Source of the DNA: Centrapalus pauciflorus
Lineage: Eukaryota; Streptophyta; Magnoliopsida; Asterales; Asteraceae
Reading direction: 5' to 3'
Length of the DNA stretch: 64,000 nucleotides
Assembly (NCBI GenBank): GCA_020465985.1
Contig: JAANYP010004711.1
Coordinates: 172,750 to 236,749 of the forward strand
This document shows positions 25,123 to 37,428 of the stretch, one piece after another. The number at the start of each line of letters is the position of its first letter. The stretch's first letter is position 1. The position numbers and the translations under genes were made by a program. The notes under the pieces are model-generated. The model did not search any database. It saw only the letters and a program-made list of their open reading frames with translations, and had not been told where the DNA came from.

Positions 25123-25571
25123 TGTTCTAAGATTGTGTTTGTTATTTTAAGAGGTTAATATCTGAATTTTAAAAATCACATTTGAAACTAAGATGTAGAC
25201 TTAAGATTTGAAGTCTGAAATGTGAAAACCACATCTGAATTTAGGATATGACATCTAAAATTAAGAGTTGATCTTGAATTTTTTTAATTAATTAAATTGA
25301 TTTTAATATTTTAGTTAAATAATATATCAACTTATGTCAACTTCATAAATTAAGACTTCAGACTTTAGATAGTCCACAACTTAATTTCAGACGTGGTTTT
25401 CATCGTTCTAACCTTTTAAGTCTGAAATGTAACAAACAGTTTGTTTTGAATTAAGATCTGAAATCAACTTAACTCTGAAATGTAACAAATAGTCTATTTT
25501 CAGTTTATATATGAAATTAAAGCTTCAGAGGTTTTTAAGAAGTAATTCAGTCCAAACAAACGCCCCCTTAT
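25123..25571. mobile_element. Probable Tourist-like MITE, degenerate
   Basis: The right end, CAAACAAACGCCCCCTTA, is the GGGGGCG-type terminus seen in better preserved MITEs here. The left end is tentatively at GATTGTGTTTGTTATTTTAAG after TAA. The interior shows mirrored AAATCTGAA/TTCAGA-rich blocks. Confidence 0.45.
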
Positions 25572-25852
25572 TCGACTCCAATAATAATATTTTCTTACAA
25601 TTTTTAATGTCTGTACTTTCTGGGATTCTCTATAACTTATAGCTTCGATTTATTTAATTTGTAGCTGTTATTATATTATTTTTCTTTTTAATTTAAATTT
25701 TGTTTGGTCCCGCATAATATCAAACTTTAAAATTAACTTCATTTCTAAAAACTTTCTAAAACTTTAAATTCATGTAAATGAATTTAATAATCAGGTAAAC
25801 CGAATAATTAAACATCCTTGTATTGATTTTGTACGAATAAGGAATCAAATAA

Positions 25853-26852
25853 GGGATATTTGTACAAAAAATCCTAAAGTCGGATCATTTTTATGAGGGA
25901 AAATAACACCAAATAGCTCTGAACTTTTGAGTTTGTACACATTTATGTAGTGAACTTTTTTTTTGCACATTTGGTAGTCAAAGTTTCAAAAGTGTTCCAT
26001 TTAGGTAGTTGGGTTACCTTTTAACCGGTTGCTTCCGGATTCTATGCCTACGTGGACAATTTTTTAATGACGTGGCTACCTGTTTTTATAATATACCCAG
26101 TTTTATTTTATGTGACAACCCGTTTTTAAAACACACCTGGTTTTATAACATACGTTTATTACGTTCCAACATATTAGGGCTCATACGTACAGCCATTTCT
26201 CAATCACGATCGTTAGATGTCTTCATCTTCTATGAAACGGGTAGCCACGTCATTAAAAAGTTGTCCACGTAGGCATATAATCCGGAATCAACAGGTTAAA
26301 AGGTAACCCGACTACCTAATTGGAACACTTTTGAAATTTTGACGACCAAATGTGCACAAAAAAAGTTTACTACATAAATGTATACAAACTTCAAAATTCA
26401 GAGTTATTTGATGTCATTTCCCCTTTTTATGATTAAAATCTCCAATCATTTTTCATTGCATAAAAAACCTCAAACTGGTTAAAAGTTATCAAAATGAGGA
26501 TTTTTTTCAAAAATAAAACTTGGAACCTAAAGAACCGGTTGCAATTTGCTGACCAACCATTCATCTCTGACGAACCATCTTTTCAGCGAACTCACTTGTT
26601 TGTGTTTTATGATTCGAATTCACATTTCTTGTTCATTTCTGACTTTTTTTTGTTGGAATTTGTTTTTTTTACAAAATTATGGTGGTCACTAATGACTTGT
26701 CGATGGTGACCTATAACTTTCAATCAATTACAACCGGTAATATTCCAATTTCGTGATATTTTTCCGGTTGGGGGTTCTTTTACAATGAAAAATAATTGAG
26801 GGTTTTAATCACAAAAATGGTTCAGCTTGAATGTTTTTTGCACAAATATCTC
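25853..26852. mobile_element. Mutator-like MITE with 9-bp TSD, itself interrupted
   Basis: Ends GGGATATTTGTACAAAAA and the complement of GAGATATTTGTGCAAAAAAC. It is flanked by the direct repeat ATCAAATAA (25844-25852 and 26853-26861). A second MITE with its own 9-bp duplication (25897-26423) sits near the left end. Removing that leaves an element of about 460 bp, the same family as 51086-51597 and 5861-6145. Confidence 0.8.
25897..26423. mobile_element. Nested palindromic MITE with 9-bp TSD (TTTTTATGA)
   Basis: Ends GGGAAAATAACACCAAATAG and the complement of GGGGAAATGACATCAAATA. TTTTTATGA flanks both sides (25888-25896, 26424-26432). The arms are mirror images, including the GCCTACGTGGACAA blocks at about 26046 and 26255. 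The 9-bp duplication suggests a Mutator-type integration. Confidence 0.8.
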
Positions 26853-26861
26853 ATCAAATAA

Positions 26862-27470
26862 ATCTATAATTTTTAAATGAATTCAGTGTGCATTCATGCA
26901 TGTAATATGATGAATTTCTAGAATAACAGTGAATTTTATGCTTAAAAATTATTTAAATACACACTATATTCAACTTTAAATTAATTTGAATACACAATGC
27001 ATTCATTTGGATTCATATATGCTTAAACTTTATTAGTTTTGTTACACTTTAATAATTGTAATCAAGTCTGAGAGTTTAATTGTATTAGGTCTCATTGGGT
27101 TTATTATATAAATGGTTAATTAAGTTTTATAGATTATTCTCAAGCATATAGAAGTGTGTGTAGCTGTTCAAGCATATAAAGAGATAAAGAAATCTTTTTG
27201 TTTTTCGTGTTCATCGTTTAAGGTTTAATATATTCGGCCATTGGTATTGTTTCTTATTCATAATATTATATATATATATATTGCTTGATTGTTTGCGTTG
27301 CTTGATTATCTGGGACCGTCAAGTTTGATGATTTAATCATGTGTACTGTGTAATATAATGCTTGTGCAATGACTTATTTTAAAGGTGTACAAATCATTTC
27401 CAAGAATTAAACTCTTTACAAGATCCATGAACATACACAAGATGCACTTGCACATATTATAGTTAAAATA
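26862..27470. other. Intergenic, AT-rich, no recognised gene
   Basis: Nothing gene-like; a short (TA)n run at about 27270-27282. Confidence 0.5.
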
Positions 27471-27767
27471 TAGGTTTTATTGCGGAAAAAATAACGTTTA
27501 TACGGTTTTTACGTCCTCATCCATAATATTATTTTTTTCCAGAAAAGTTTTTAAGTTAATTTAATTTCTTGGTTTTTGGGAAATTATTAGAGCACGGTTA
27601 TAATTGGTAAACCAAATTTTTAAATACTGGAAAACCGGGTTCTAATAGCTAGGTTTAACTAAACTAAAAGAAATTAACTTGAGAACTTTTCCGGAAAAAA
27701 ATAACATGAAGCGACGAAAACGTAAAAGCCATGAAAACATGTTGGCTTATTTCATAATAAACCCTAA
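27471..27767. mobile_element. Foldback MITE (AGGTTTTATTGCGG type)
   Basis: Ends AGGTTTTATTGCGGAAAAAA and the complement of AGGGTTTATTATGAAATAAG, with inner mirrored blocks (ACTTAAAAACTTTTCTGG type near 27545 and 27680). It is related to the element at 42158-42415 by the shared TTTATTATG/ACATGTTTT terminus. Confidence 0.55.
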
Positions 27768-27783
27768 AATATAAGAGTACAGA

Positions 27784-27911
27784 GGGTGTTTGGTTTTGTG
27801 TTATAAACTAGATTAATAATTTATTATGTTATAATAACGCAAATAATTGGTTTGAAGTGTTTGGATTGCATACGTTTATAAGTGATTATTTGTGTTTAGA
27901 GTTAATCCTAC
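27784..27911. mobile_element. MITE, left part (split by the gypsy element)
   Basis: Starts GGGTGTTTGGTTTTGTG. Its partner ends GCTAAACCAAACACTAC at 36413. Inner mirrored block: GTGTTTGGATTGC here and GCAAATCCAAACAC at about 36345. The gypsy retrotransposon sits between, so the MITE is older. Confidence 0.65.
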
Positions 27912-27916
27912 CATGC

Positions 27917-30127
27917 TGTAACATCCTTGGATTTAAATTATTATATTTAAAGTTTATTAAGTTTAAATGGTAATTTAAGTTGAATTATGAAAGTTGGTAC
28001 GGAAATTGGATTAATTATAAAGTTTGTTGTATTATTTGGAAATTTAGAAATTTCAAGTTATTTAAGTGAAAATAATTATTTAAGTATTAAGGATAATAAA
28101 TAAAAGATGGAATTCTTTATTTATATAATCAGTATTTTATGGAACCGGATAAGTTGAGGGGTTAAATGTGCCAAAAAGATTAATGTGATGAATAAAAAGG
28201 AATGAAAGACAAATTTGTCTTTCATTTTCACCAAGCCCTTTTCTCTCTCTAGAAATCTCTCTCTCGGCTATCTCTCTCTCTCTAAAAATTTGAAGATCAT
28301 CAAAGATTGGATTTTTAAGCTGAAAATCTGAAACAAGATTGCTAGGAAGGAATTATAACATCTGCAATCATCGAATTAAGGTAAGTATCTCTTTAAAATT
28401 TGATTTGTGGGAATATTTGGTTCGGTTTTTATATGAACCGAAAATTCGATTTGGAGATTCAAACATGGATGCATGTACGATGTTATTGAAGATTAGTTTA
28501 AATCTAATGTTATTGATGTTACATATTAAATTTCAGCCTCTGATTCGAACTGAAAGTATGGATTTGAGCATTTAGTGTGTGTTTTAGTGTGTGTGTTCGA
28601 AAATAATGAAAAATGGTTAAAAAGGGTGTGATTTGGTGTATGAAAGAGGTTAATGTTAGTGTTAAAATGGTTGAAATTAAGTGCATTTTAGTTGGTATAA
28701 TTTATTTCATGTATTGAATTAGTACCAAAAAGGACTTGGATTAAAATCTGGAAATAATAAAACTGCACAAGTTTGAACATCAGATGGTCCGAATTCGGAT
28801 CCATGATGAACTCGGATCTGATCCGAATTCGGATATCTTCGAACTTAGGATGAGGTCCGGATTTCTGGAAAATTTATATGGCAAAAATATTCTAAGTGTT
28901 TGAATTTAGGATGGGGTCCGAATTCGTTTGGGGACCGAATTCGGATGTGGTCCGAAGTTAGCATGTGGTTCGATTCTAATTAATGGTCCGAATTTGACCA
29001 TTATCCGAAATTGTATTGGTCCGAATTTACAAAGGATCCGAAATTGGGACTTATATATATATATGGACCGAATTGGGAATCATGTGGGATCCGAACTGGG
29101 GTCCGAATTCGGGTGGGATCCGAATTCGGACACAGATCCGAATTTGGGATCAAAAATGGTAAAAACTTATAAAATTAAGTTTTATGGAGAGAAACAAGAT
29201 ATTAACATGATGTGTTGTTACAAATGACTTACAGGTCCCTTGTGGAGTTGTTTAACCCACAGTGGGGTACTTGGTTGATCCGGTTGAAAGCCCGAGGAGA
29301 AATAAAATTTGAATAAAGATAATAACGCACCCACTGTGAGTACCTTTGATTTTAACATTGCTGCATCTGCATTATGTTTGCATTGCCTGCTGAGGCATGT
29401 TGTTTCATATTCATTTGGCATTCTACTAACATGCGTATATGTTGATGCACATTCATACTTGTTGCATGTCCGTTCATTTGTTGTGCATTCTTTCGATGGA
29501 CCTGCGTGGTCGCATCTGTACTCTGATGTTACTGTGCTATATGACCAAGAGTTTGACACCTCTGTGGTCAGGATAGACAGTAGGTCATCCCCGATGTAAT
29601 GTCTGCCTCAGATGGTTGGTTATTCTTATGCCGAGTGTCAGCTCGAAGGAGCTGCGGCTCAGGTTTGCGTACTTGGAGTACGTGTGGGGTATACGGTATG
29701 TGTTACCGCGGTTACCCTGGGTGGCATCATAATGATTTGTAGAATGTGTAAAATCAACTGGTATTCACTAAGCTTTAGCTTACCCTTTCAGTTGTTATAT
29801 TTTTACAGGAAAAGGGAAATCCGCTGCGGGACCATCTAGCTAGGAAATTTATTGAAGTGATTGAAGATTTCTACCGTTTTCTTTGGTATTTGGATTATGG
29901 AATTATTGTTGTAATAAATTTGGGATAATGTAAAATGTTTGAGTATGTAGACTTAGACATGTAACCTTGTAGCACCGTAGGGTGTTAGATTCAGTTGTAA
30001 TACTTTAAATTTATCTACTTTAATGCTTCCGCGCTATTATTAAGCTATCAGATCATTATATATGTGTTTGTTGGTGATTAATCCTGGGTGAATGGTAATT
30101 GGTGGTTAATGTGGCAAGGGTGTCACA
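27917..30127 (+). repeat. Gypsy 5' LTR (2,211 bp)
   Basis: Begins TGTAACATCC, ends GGGTGTCACA. By eye it differs from the 3' LTR by about 15 substitutions and 3 small indels, mostly between 29350 and 29660. It contains a cluster of TCCGAATTCGG-type motifs (28785-29150). Short open frames within it (28339-28575, 28928-29227, 29218-29839) recur in the other LTR and are not genes. Confidence 0.92.
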
Positions 30128-30132
30128 CGAGA

Positions 30133-30144
30133 TGGTATCAGAGC
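30133..30144 (+). other. Gypsy primer-binding site (initiator tRNA-Met)
   Basis: TGGTATCAGAGC starts six bases after the LTR. It is the exact complement of the plant initiator tRNA-Met 3' end. Confidence 0.9.
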
Positions 30145-30346
30145 AGTAGTTTGAGATTCAAGTGTCCGTGAGGTCTTGGTCTCAAACATTAAGTGATGAT
30201 ATGTAGTGATTGTAAGTAATGATCTGAACTAAGATAGGATATGATCTAGTGCTTTTAGGAAAGTGACTTCCATACGGGACAACATGTGTTGTAGTTAACA
30301 ATGTGATGGGATCACTAAAAGATTTATATGTTTTATATTTCAGAAC

Positions 30347-31129
30347 ATGTCTGGAGGAGGAATGACGCCACGAGAAACGAGGGAAATGATGCTATCAATG
30401 ATGGCAGAATAAAACAGAATGATTCAAGATCAGTTTCGGGCTCGAGATGAGGTCAAAGCTAAAAGAAAAGAAGACAAGAGAAAAGAAAAGATGGAACATG
30501 AAAGTAATTATGTTGTGGATGACGTAAACCTTAGGAATAAAGCGAAACGTAAAGACAAGGGCAAGGAAAAGATTGAGTATGAAACCAGAATTAATGAGAA
30601 TTACATGAACTATGTAATTAGATCATTCAAGGACTGGCAACCACCAACATTCTCTGGATCTCTGAGAATTGAGGAAACAGAAATATGGATTACAATTATG
30701 GAACAAATTTTTACGGAAATGAATTGTAAGGATGAGTACAAGGTATTTTTGGCTAAGGATCAATTGATTGGACAAGCCAAGAAATGGTGGAACTGTTGGG
30801 AAAGAGAATTGGGATCAGAACTGATTACTTCCTTTAGTTGGGAACAGTTCAAGTTGTTGTTTAGTAGGCAATATGGTGAGCCTGATGTCGTACCTCATGT
30901 TGATCCTGAAGATAGAGCTATCGGAAAGATTGCAAATTCTGGAGGTGATAAACTAAATGGACCGTATTTGATGTCAAGAACAAATAAACGTGATAGATGT
31001 AGAAGATGTCGACATTGTAACCAATTTGGACATAAGGCTGACAAGTGTCCAAGGAAGGCCGATGCTTGTTATAAATGTGGAAAGGTGGGTCATTTTAGCA
31101 GAACTTGCAGATTTCGAACAAAGAATTAG
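30347..31129 (+). pseudogene. Gypsy gag with an early in-frame stop
   Basis: The likely original start is ATG 30347 (MSGGGMTPRETREMML). A TAA at 30410-30412 interrupts this frame, which then stays open from Met 30419 for 236 codons. The open part carries a lysine/glutamate-rich N-terminus, a capsid-like segment (DWQPPTFSG, then FLAKDQLIGQAKKWW) and two CCHC zinc knuckles at residues 197-210 (CRHCNQFGHKADKC) and 217-230 (CYKCGKVGHFSRTC) that would bind RNA. The capsid part is shorter than in full gypsy Gag: after SRQYGEPD it jumps almost directly to the knuckles, so an internal deletion is likely. Confidence 0.8.
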
Positions 31130-34040
31130 CATGTACTAACATTACATGATGAAACTATGGATGAAGAGTTCAACAAAGGAAATGAGATCTATGAGACTAT
31201 TGTTATAACTTATGTACCTTAAATTACGGAGTTAGAAGAGTACTTTAAGAATTCTATATGTAAGATTTCATCGAAGTTTTATGATTCTGAAGTTAATATG
31301 AACTTGAGTAATATGAAATGTTATCACTAATATAGGTATAATCATGTTTGTGTATGAGAATACTCGAGTATATAAATAGGCATTAAATGAATAGCCAAGA
31401 TGCATTTTGAAGTTTTGAATTGGAAAAGATGTAATAGATATCATGGAATTTATGAACGAGTTTTAAAGTTGTAATAAAGTTTAAGTTTGACCATAATAGG
31501 TTAAAGAATTGGAAATTAATTGTATTAGTCTTATATATGATATGTTGAAGGATTGATAACAACTTGTAATTGTTATCATAAACTATGTAGCATTAACTTT
31601 TATTAAGAGAAACTGTATGTTACACTGTGTTGATATTTTGACTTAAAAAGGGTTGTGGTTAAGAACAACAGGATTCGAATTGTTCGTGAGAATTTTGATG
31701 TAGTTGGAATCAAAGAGACTGTTTCAATATTGGTATATATGAATATTATATAAGGAAAGCGAATCTAGAAATTATGGAGAAAGCATACGAGGGTATGATA
31801 ATACATGGAAAATACATGATAATTTTAAAAGAGAAATTGAAATATGCAATGCGAAGTGTAAAGTAAGAAATGAATGTGAAGTATAATCGATCGGAAGGGG
31901 GATATAATACTTAATGAAATGGAGATTTGATCAACCATAAAAAGTTTAAAGAGACTTTGGACACTAAGGAAATTGCTTATACAACAAAGAAAAGTCTGGT
32001 ACTACGATTCGGAATCTAAGGAGGATTCGGAGGTGGTCATGAGTAGTGTATGATTTTAGTGACGGCTGATTAATTGTATCTACTACTTTTGCTCAACAAG
32101 TGTTGATGCCTTGGTCTAAAGATTGTCTATTGTGATTAATGTTGAAACTGTTAAGTAACAAAATAGTTAACGTAGATCATGTGTATCATGATTGTACTTT
32201 AGTGATTGAAGAGGTAGTCTTCAATCTTGACTTAATTCCAATAAGAGATCAGCGATTTGATATGATAATTGGAATGAATTGGTTGCATATATGTGATGAG
32301 ACGCATGTAGTTTGCAATAAAGGAATAATAAAGATAACTACGCCGGAGGGGCGGGAGCTTTGTATATATGGGAATTAGAGAAATGGGGATCAATGTCTAC
32401 TGATGATTGTTAGGTCCCGAAAGCTGATTGCTTAGGGCTGTGAGTCTTGTATGGTATATGCTATTGATGCCAAGACTGAAGAGAAAATTGTGGCTGATGC
32501 GCCTGTTGTCCCAAATGTTTCCATATGTATTTCTGGAAGACTTGTCTGGTGTGGCACCTGAAAGACAAGTGAAATTCTGTGTTGACTTGATCCCTGGAGC
32601 TTCTCCCAAAAGTTTGTTATTCATACTGTCTTGTATCTACTGAATGTGTATAGATTAAAGTGATTTGAACAAATTGACTATAATAAATAAATATCCGCTG
32701 CCGGGAAATGATGATTATTCAATTAAGTTGCATGAGAGCTCATTATTTTTCTAAGAGTGATCTACGAATGGGATATGATTAGTTGAGGTCCAAAGAAGGA
32801 ATGTACTGAAATTGGCTTTCAAGGATAGTTATGAGCGCTACGAGTCTCTGATTACGACATTTTGATTGATTAACACCCCAGCTGTTTTATGAACATTATG
32901 AACAGGGATTTGTATATCAATGTTGAAGGAATCGGTAATTGTAATTATCGAAGATATTTTGGTGTAAGTGTAAAATTGAATATAACAAATCGTGAGTTTT
33001 GATTACAATGGGTTATATTTTCTAGTATGTGGTTTCTGGAGTTGAGATCTCGGAGGATTCCGCTAAAAGTGTAGCGATTGAGAATTTGGAAGTTGTCTTG
33101 CAGTATTACAGATTTAAGAAATTTTCTACAATTGGTAAATTGTAGACAGGCTGATTTAAATGGGTATGTATATACCAACTCGAGAAAGTTATTATTTGGA
33201 AGACTTGCACAGATTTGCGTGAGTAAGGTTATTATTCTTATGATGCTCTAAAATCGATTATGTTTGATTGGAAGAGTCGGTTCATTTTCAACTCTTGGTT
33301 TACTTTACAAGTGAGATCAGGTACACATATAGCTATGAGTACAGTTTATCGACCCCGACAGATGGTCAAAATGAATGGACTATTTTCACAATGGAATACA
33401 TGATGAGATCATATATTTTGGATTTAAGTACCACCTGAAAAGATCAATTACTTTGATGGAATTATTGTATAACATTGGTTATCATGTTAAAAATCAAGAG
33501 AACACCGTGTAAAGTTTTGTAAGGGAGGAAATGTAGAACCTCTACATGTTGGAAAGAAATTGAAAGGACTCTGATTGCTGAGTCTGTGATATGAAAGGAA
33601 GAGTTATAATGATGAGACACCTAAATTAATCAACTTTGAGGTAAACGATGGAGCATAATTGTTAATATCACCAATGAGGTGTGTTGGCTCATTTAGAATA
33701 ACAGAAAAGTTAGGAATTTGTTATCTCATTGGGAATTACATAAGGAAATATCGAAATAACACTTGGTGTTTCATGTGGAAAGCTTTATGAAATTTTCACA
33801 ACTGGTAATGAAGATTAGGTTGATTATATTGAATTAGAAATTCAAGAAAGGGTGGTATATGTTGAAAAGCCAGAATATATTACGGATATGAAAGTAAAGA
33901 AGTTAAGAAACAAAGAAATTAAAATGGTACTGATACGTTGGAAGCATCACAAGGAAATAAATCACATTTGAGAGACAAAGGTCGATACGTTGAATAAGTA
34001 TATGATCGAATTCAAATAACTTCGAGGACGAAGTTTGAGC
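31130..34040 (+). pseudogene. Degenerate gypsy pol (protease, RT, integrase remnants)
   Basis: Best-preserved piece: 32139-32378, an open frame with the retropepsin-like end FDMIIGMNWL. Then come broken RT pieces: APERQVKFCVDLIPGASP near 32550, a DLRMGYD-like motif near 32760, and an IEDIL remnant of the YxDD region near 32950. An integrase remnant near 33310-33400 corresponds to the STxYHPQTDGQ region. C-terminal remnants include LIRWKHH near 33935. Stops and frameshifts lie throughout, and total length is well short of a normal pol. Confidence 0.75.
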
Positions 34041-34056
34041 GTGGTGGAGCCCATGC

Positions 34057-36269
34057 TGTAACATCCTTGGATTTAAATTATTATATTTAAAGTTTATTAA
34101 GTTTAAATGGTAATTTAAGTTGAATTATGAAAGTTGGTACGGAAATTGGATTAATTATAAAGTTTGTTGTATTATTTGGAAATTTAGAAATTTCAAGTTA
34201 TTTAAGTGAAAATAATTATTTAAGTATTAAGGATAATAAATAAAAGATGGAATTCTTTATTTATATAATCAGTATTTTATGGAACCGGATAAGTTGAGGG
34301 GTTAAATGTGCCAAAAAGATTAATGTGATGAATAAAAAGGAATGAAAGACAAATTTGTCTTTCTTTTTCACCAAGCCCTTTTCTCTCTCTAGAAATCTCT
34401 CTCTCGGCTATCTCTCTCTCTCTAAAAATTTGAAGATCATCAAAGATTGGATTTTTAAGCTGAAAATCTGAAACAAGATTGCTAGGAAGGAATTATAACA
34501 TCTGCAATCATCGAATTAAGGTAAGTATCTCTTTAAAATTTGATTTGTGGGAATATTTGGTTCGGTTTTTATATGAACCGAAAATTCGATTTGGAGATTC
34601 AAACATGGATGCATGTACGATGTTATTGAAGATTAGTTTAAATCTAATGTTATTGATGTTACATATTAAATTTCAGCCTCTGATTCGAACTGAAAGTATG
34701 GATTTGAGCATTTAGTGTGTGTTTTAGTGTGTGTGTTCGAAAATAATGAAAAATGGTTAAAAAGGGTGTGATTTGGTGCATGAAAGAGGTTAATGTTAGT
34801 GTTAAAATGGTTGAAATTAAGTGCATTTTAGTTGGTATAATTTATTTCATGTATTGAATTAGTACCAAAAAGGACTTGGATTAAAATCTGGAAATAATAA
34901 AACTGCACAAGTTTGAACATCAGATGGTCCGAATTCGGATCCATGATGAACTCGGATCTGATCCGAATTCGGATATCTTCGAACTTAGGATGAGGTCCGG
35001 ATTTCTGGAAAATTTATATGGCAAAAATATTCTAAGTGTTTGAATTTAGGATGGGGTCCGAATTCGTTTGGGGACCGAATTCGGATGTGGTCCGAAGTTA
35101 GCATGTGGTTCGATTCTAATTAATGGTCCGAATTTGACCATTATCCGAAATTGTATTGGTCCGAATTTACAAAGGATCCGAAATTGGGACTTATATATAT
35201 ATATGGACCGAATTGGGAATCATGTGGGATCCGAACTGGGGTCCGAATTCGGGTGGGATCCGAATTCGGACACAGATCCGAATTTGGGATCAAAAATGGT
35301 AAAAACTTATAAAATTAAGTTTTATGGAGAGAAACAAGATATTAACATGATGTGTTGTTACAAATGACTTACAGGTCCCTTGTGGAGTTGTTTAACCCAC
35401 AGTGGGGTACTTGGTTGATCCGGTTGAAAGCCCGAGGAGAAATAAAATTTGAATAAAGATAATAACGCACCCACTGTGAGTACCTTTGATTTTTAACATG
35501 TCTGCATCTGCTTTATGTTTGCATTGCCTGCTGAGGCCTGTTGTTTCATGTTCGTTTGGCATTCTACTAACATGCGTTATGTTGATGCACATTCATATTT
35601 GTTGCATGTCCGTTCATTTGTTGTGCATCCTCTCGATGGACCTGCGTGGTCGCATCTGTACTCTGATGTTACTGTGCTATATGACCAAGAGTTTGACACC
35701 TCTGTGGTCAGGATAGACAGTAGGTCATCCCCGATGTAATGTCTGCCTCAGATGGTTGGTTGTTCTTATGCCGAGTGTCAGCTCGAAGGAGCTGCGGCGC
35801 GGGTTTGCGTACTTGGAGTACGTGTGGGGTATACGGTATGTGTTACCGCGGTTACCCTGGGTGGCATCATAATGATTTGTAGAATGTGTAAAATCAACTG
35901 GTATTCACTAAGCTTTAGCTTACCCTTTCAGTTGTTATATTTTTTTACAGGAAAAGGGAAATCCGCTGCGGGACCATCTAGCTAGGAAATCTATTGAAGT
36001 GATTGAAGATTTCTACCGTTTTCTTTGGTATTTGGATTATGGAATTATTGTTGTAATAAATTTGGGATAATGTAAAATGTTTGAGTATGTAGACTTAGAC
36101 ATGTAACCTTGTAGCACCGTAGGGTGTTAGATTCAGTTGTAATACTTTAAATTTATCTACTTTAATGCTTCCGCGCTATTATTAAGCTATCAGATCATTA
36201 TATATGTGTTTGTTGGTGATTAATCCTGGGTGAATGGTAATTGGTGGTTAATGTGGCAAGGGTGTCACA
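34057..36269 (+). repeat. Gypsy 3' LTR (2,213 bp)
   Basis: Near-identical partner of 27917-30127 with the same TGTAACATCC start and GGGTGTCACA end. The purine-rich GTGGTGGAG upstream (34041-34049) is the likely polypurine tract. Confidence 0.92.
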
Positions 36270-36274
36270 CATAC

Positions 36275-36413
36275 TTTTTCATAAATTTAAAAATGTAGCT
36301 TATTTGTTTAATAAATGGTTATTTGGTCATTTTACAAGTTAAAACGCAAATCCAAACACTTTAAAAACTGATTATTCGATAATTATGATAGTAAAAAACA
36401 GAAGCTAAACCAA
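36275..36413. mobile_element. MITE, right part (split by the gypsy element)
   Basis: Continues the MITE begun at 27784 and ends AACCAAACACTAC, the complement of its left terminus. Joined without the retrotransposon it would be about 270 bp. Confidence 0.65.
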
Positions 36414-37286
36414 ACACTACATTTACAGCAACATTTTTTGTTACAATTATTATCTGATTATTAGTTTTCAAAACGCCACAACACTTCTTCAAACTCAAAT
36501 CCAAACACCTTCATAATTGATTCATAATCAAAGAGATTATTAAAGATTAGGCCATCAACATAAGAGTTAAATGAGATGTAATGATGATTCTAAGCCTAAT
36601 CATTTCCCACCAAACTTAAACCTATTAATTTGATCCACCAATTTGATTAACAAGATATTGTTCTCTTTACCAAATCAATTTTTAATACAATTATTCCATC
36701 ATAATTTATTTTTTTATGTAATTTAAATGGATATTTATTCTGTTACATTAAACTATGATCAATGGTTAGTCTAATTGATTTTTAGATGCAACTTATATTC
36801 ATTGTAATATTATAATTTCTTACAGCAAAATATAATTATTGATCGAAAAAATGAAGGATACGAAAATATTATATTTTTCACAATTAAGGTTGCAGGTGTA
36901 AAAACTTCGTGAAAAATATACTAAGGTTTTTGTAATATAAACATATAAATAAATCTAATTAACACAAACGGTGAATTATTCTAAATTTATTTAAGTTTAA
37001 CCAAACAGACGGAGTAACACAAATACCTCATTGAATAAATTTTTATAGTTCATGTTTATTCGTCAAGAATTTAGCATTTTTGAATTCATTTACATTCGTC
37101 CATTAAGAAAGAAAATAAATTCATGTATGGACACAAATCATCAAATTTATTTTAAAAAAGTTAAGTATAAATAAATGAAAATTATCAAACTTTTACGAAG
37201 GAGCTATGATCATTTTCGTTTATTTAGTTAAATGAAAATTAATAAAACTGTAGTTTACATTCATCCCATCACCTTCCCTCCCCCAC

Positions 37287-37317
<31 letters not shown>

Positions 37318-37428
37318 AAACACACACACACACACAAAATAAAGCAAGATAAATTTGACACATGTCGCTTACTCGTGTCATCTCAATTTCATTTTCCCGC
37401 CTATTTTAATTAACATAATGATAAATAA
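36414..37428. other. Intergenic AT-rich; C/A homopolymer tract
   Basis: No gene seen. A run of C (about 37289-37307, after CCCCCACC) followed by A's and (CA)n to about 37336 is a low-complexity island. Confidence 0.6.

Larger units (their letters stand above)
27917..36269 (+). mobile_element. Ty3/gypsy LTR retrotransposon, structurally complete, coding-dead
   Basis: Order: LTR (27917-30127), tRNA-Met primer site, gag with two zinc knuckles, protease, reverse transcriptase and integrase remnants, LTR (34057-36269). It is flanked by CATGC (27912-27916) and CATAC (36270-36274), a 5-bp duplication with one G/A difference. The pol region is only about 2.9 kb and full of stops, so transposition proteins must have come from elsewhere. 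The gene order, with integrase after RT, is gypsy. The clade is not certain; the long LTR and terminal integrase remnants are compatible with a Tekay-type chromovirus. Confidence 0.9.

Noticed and set aside
28339..29839. Several 75-113-codon frames, repeated at 34479-35985
   Set aside because: They lie inside the two gypsy LTRs and are identical or frame-shifted between them; no domain and no coding constraint.
27912..34056. CCATGC preceding both LTRs, as if the LTR were longer or elements were in tandem
   Set aside because: Sequence further upstream is unrelated at the two sites. TGTAAC...GTCACA with CATGC/CATAC flanks explains the 5' side, and CATGC before the 3' LTR appears to be coincidence.
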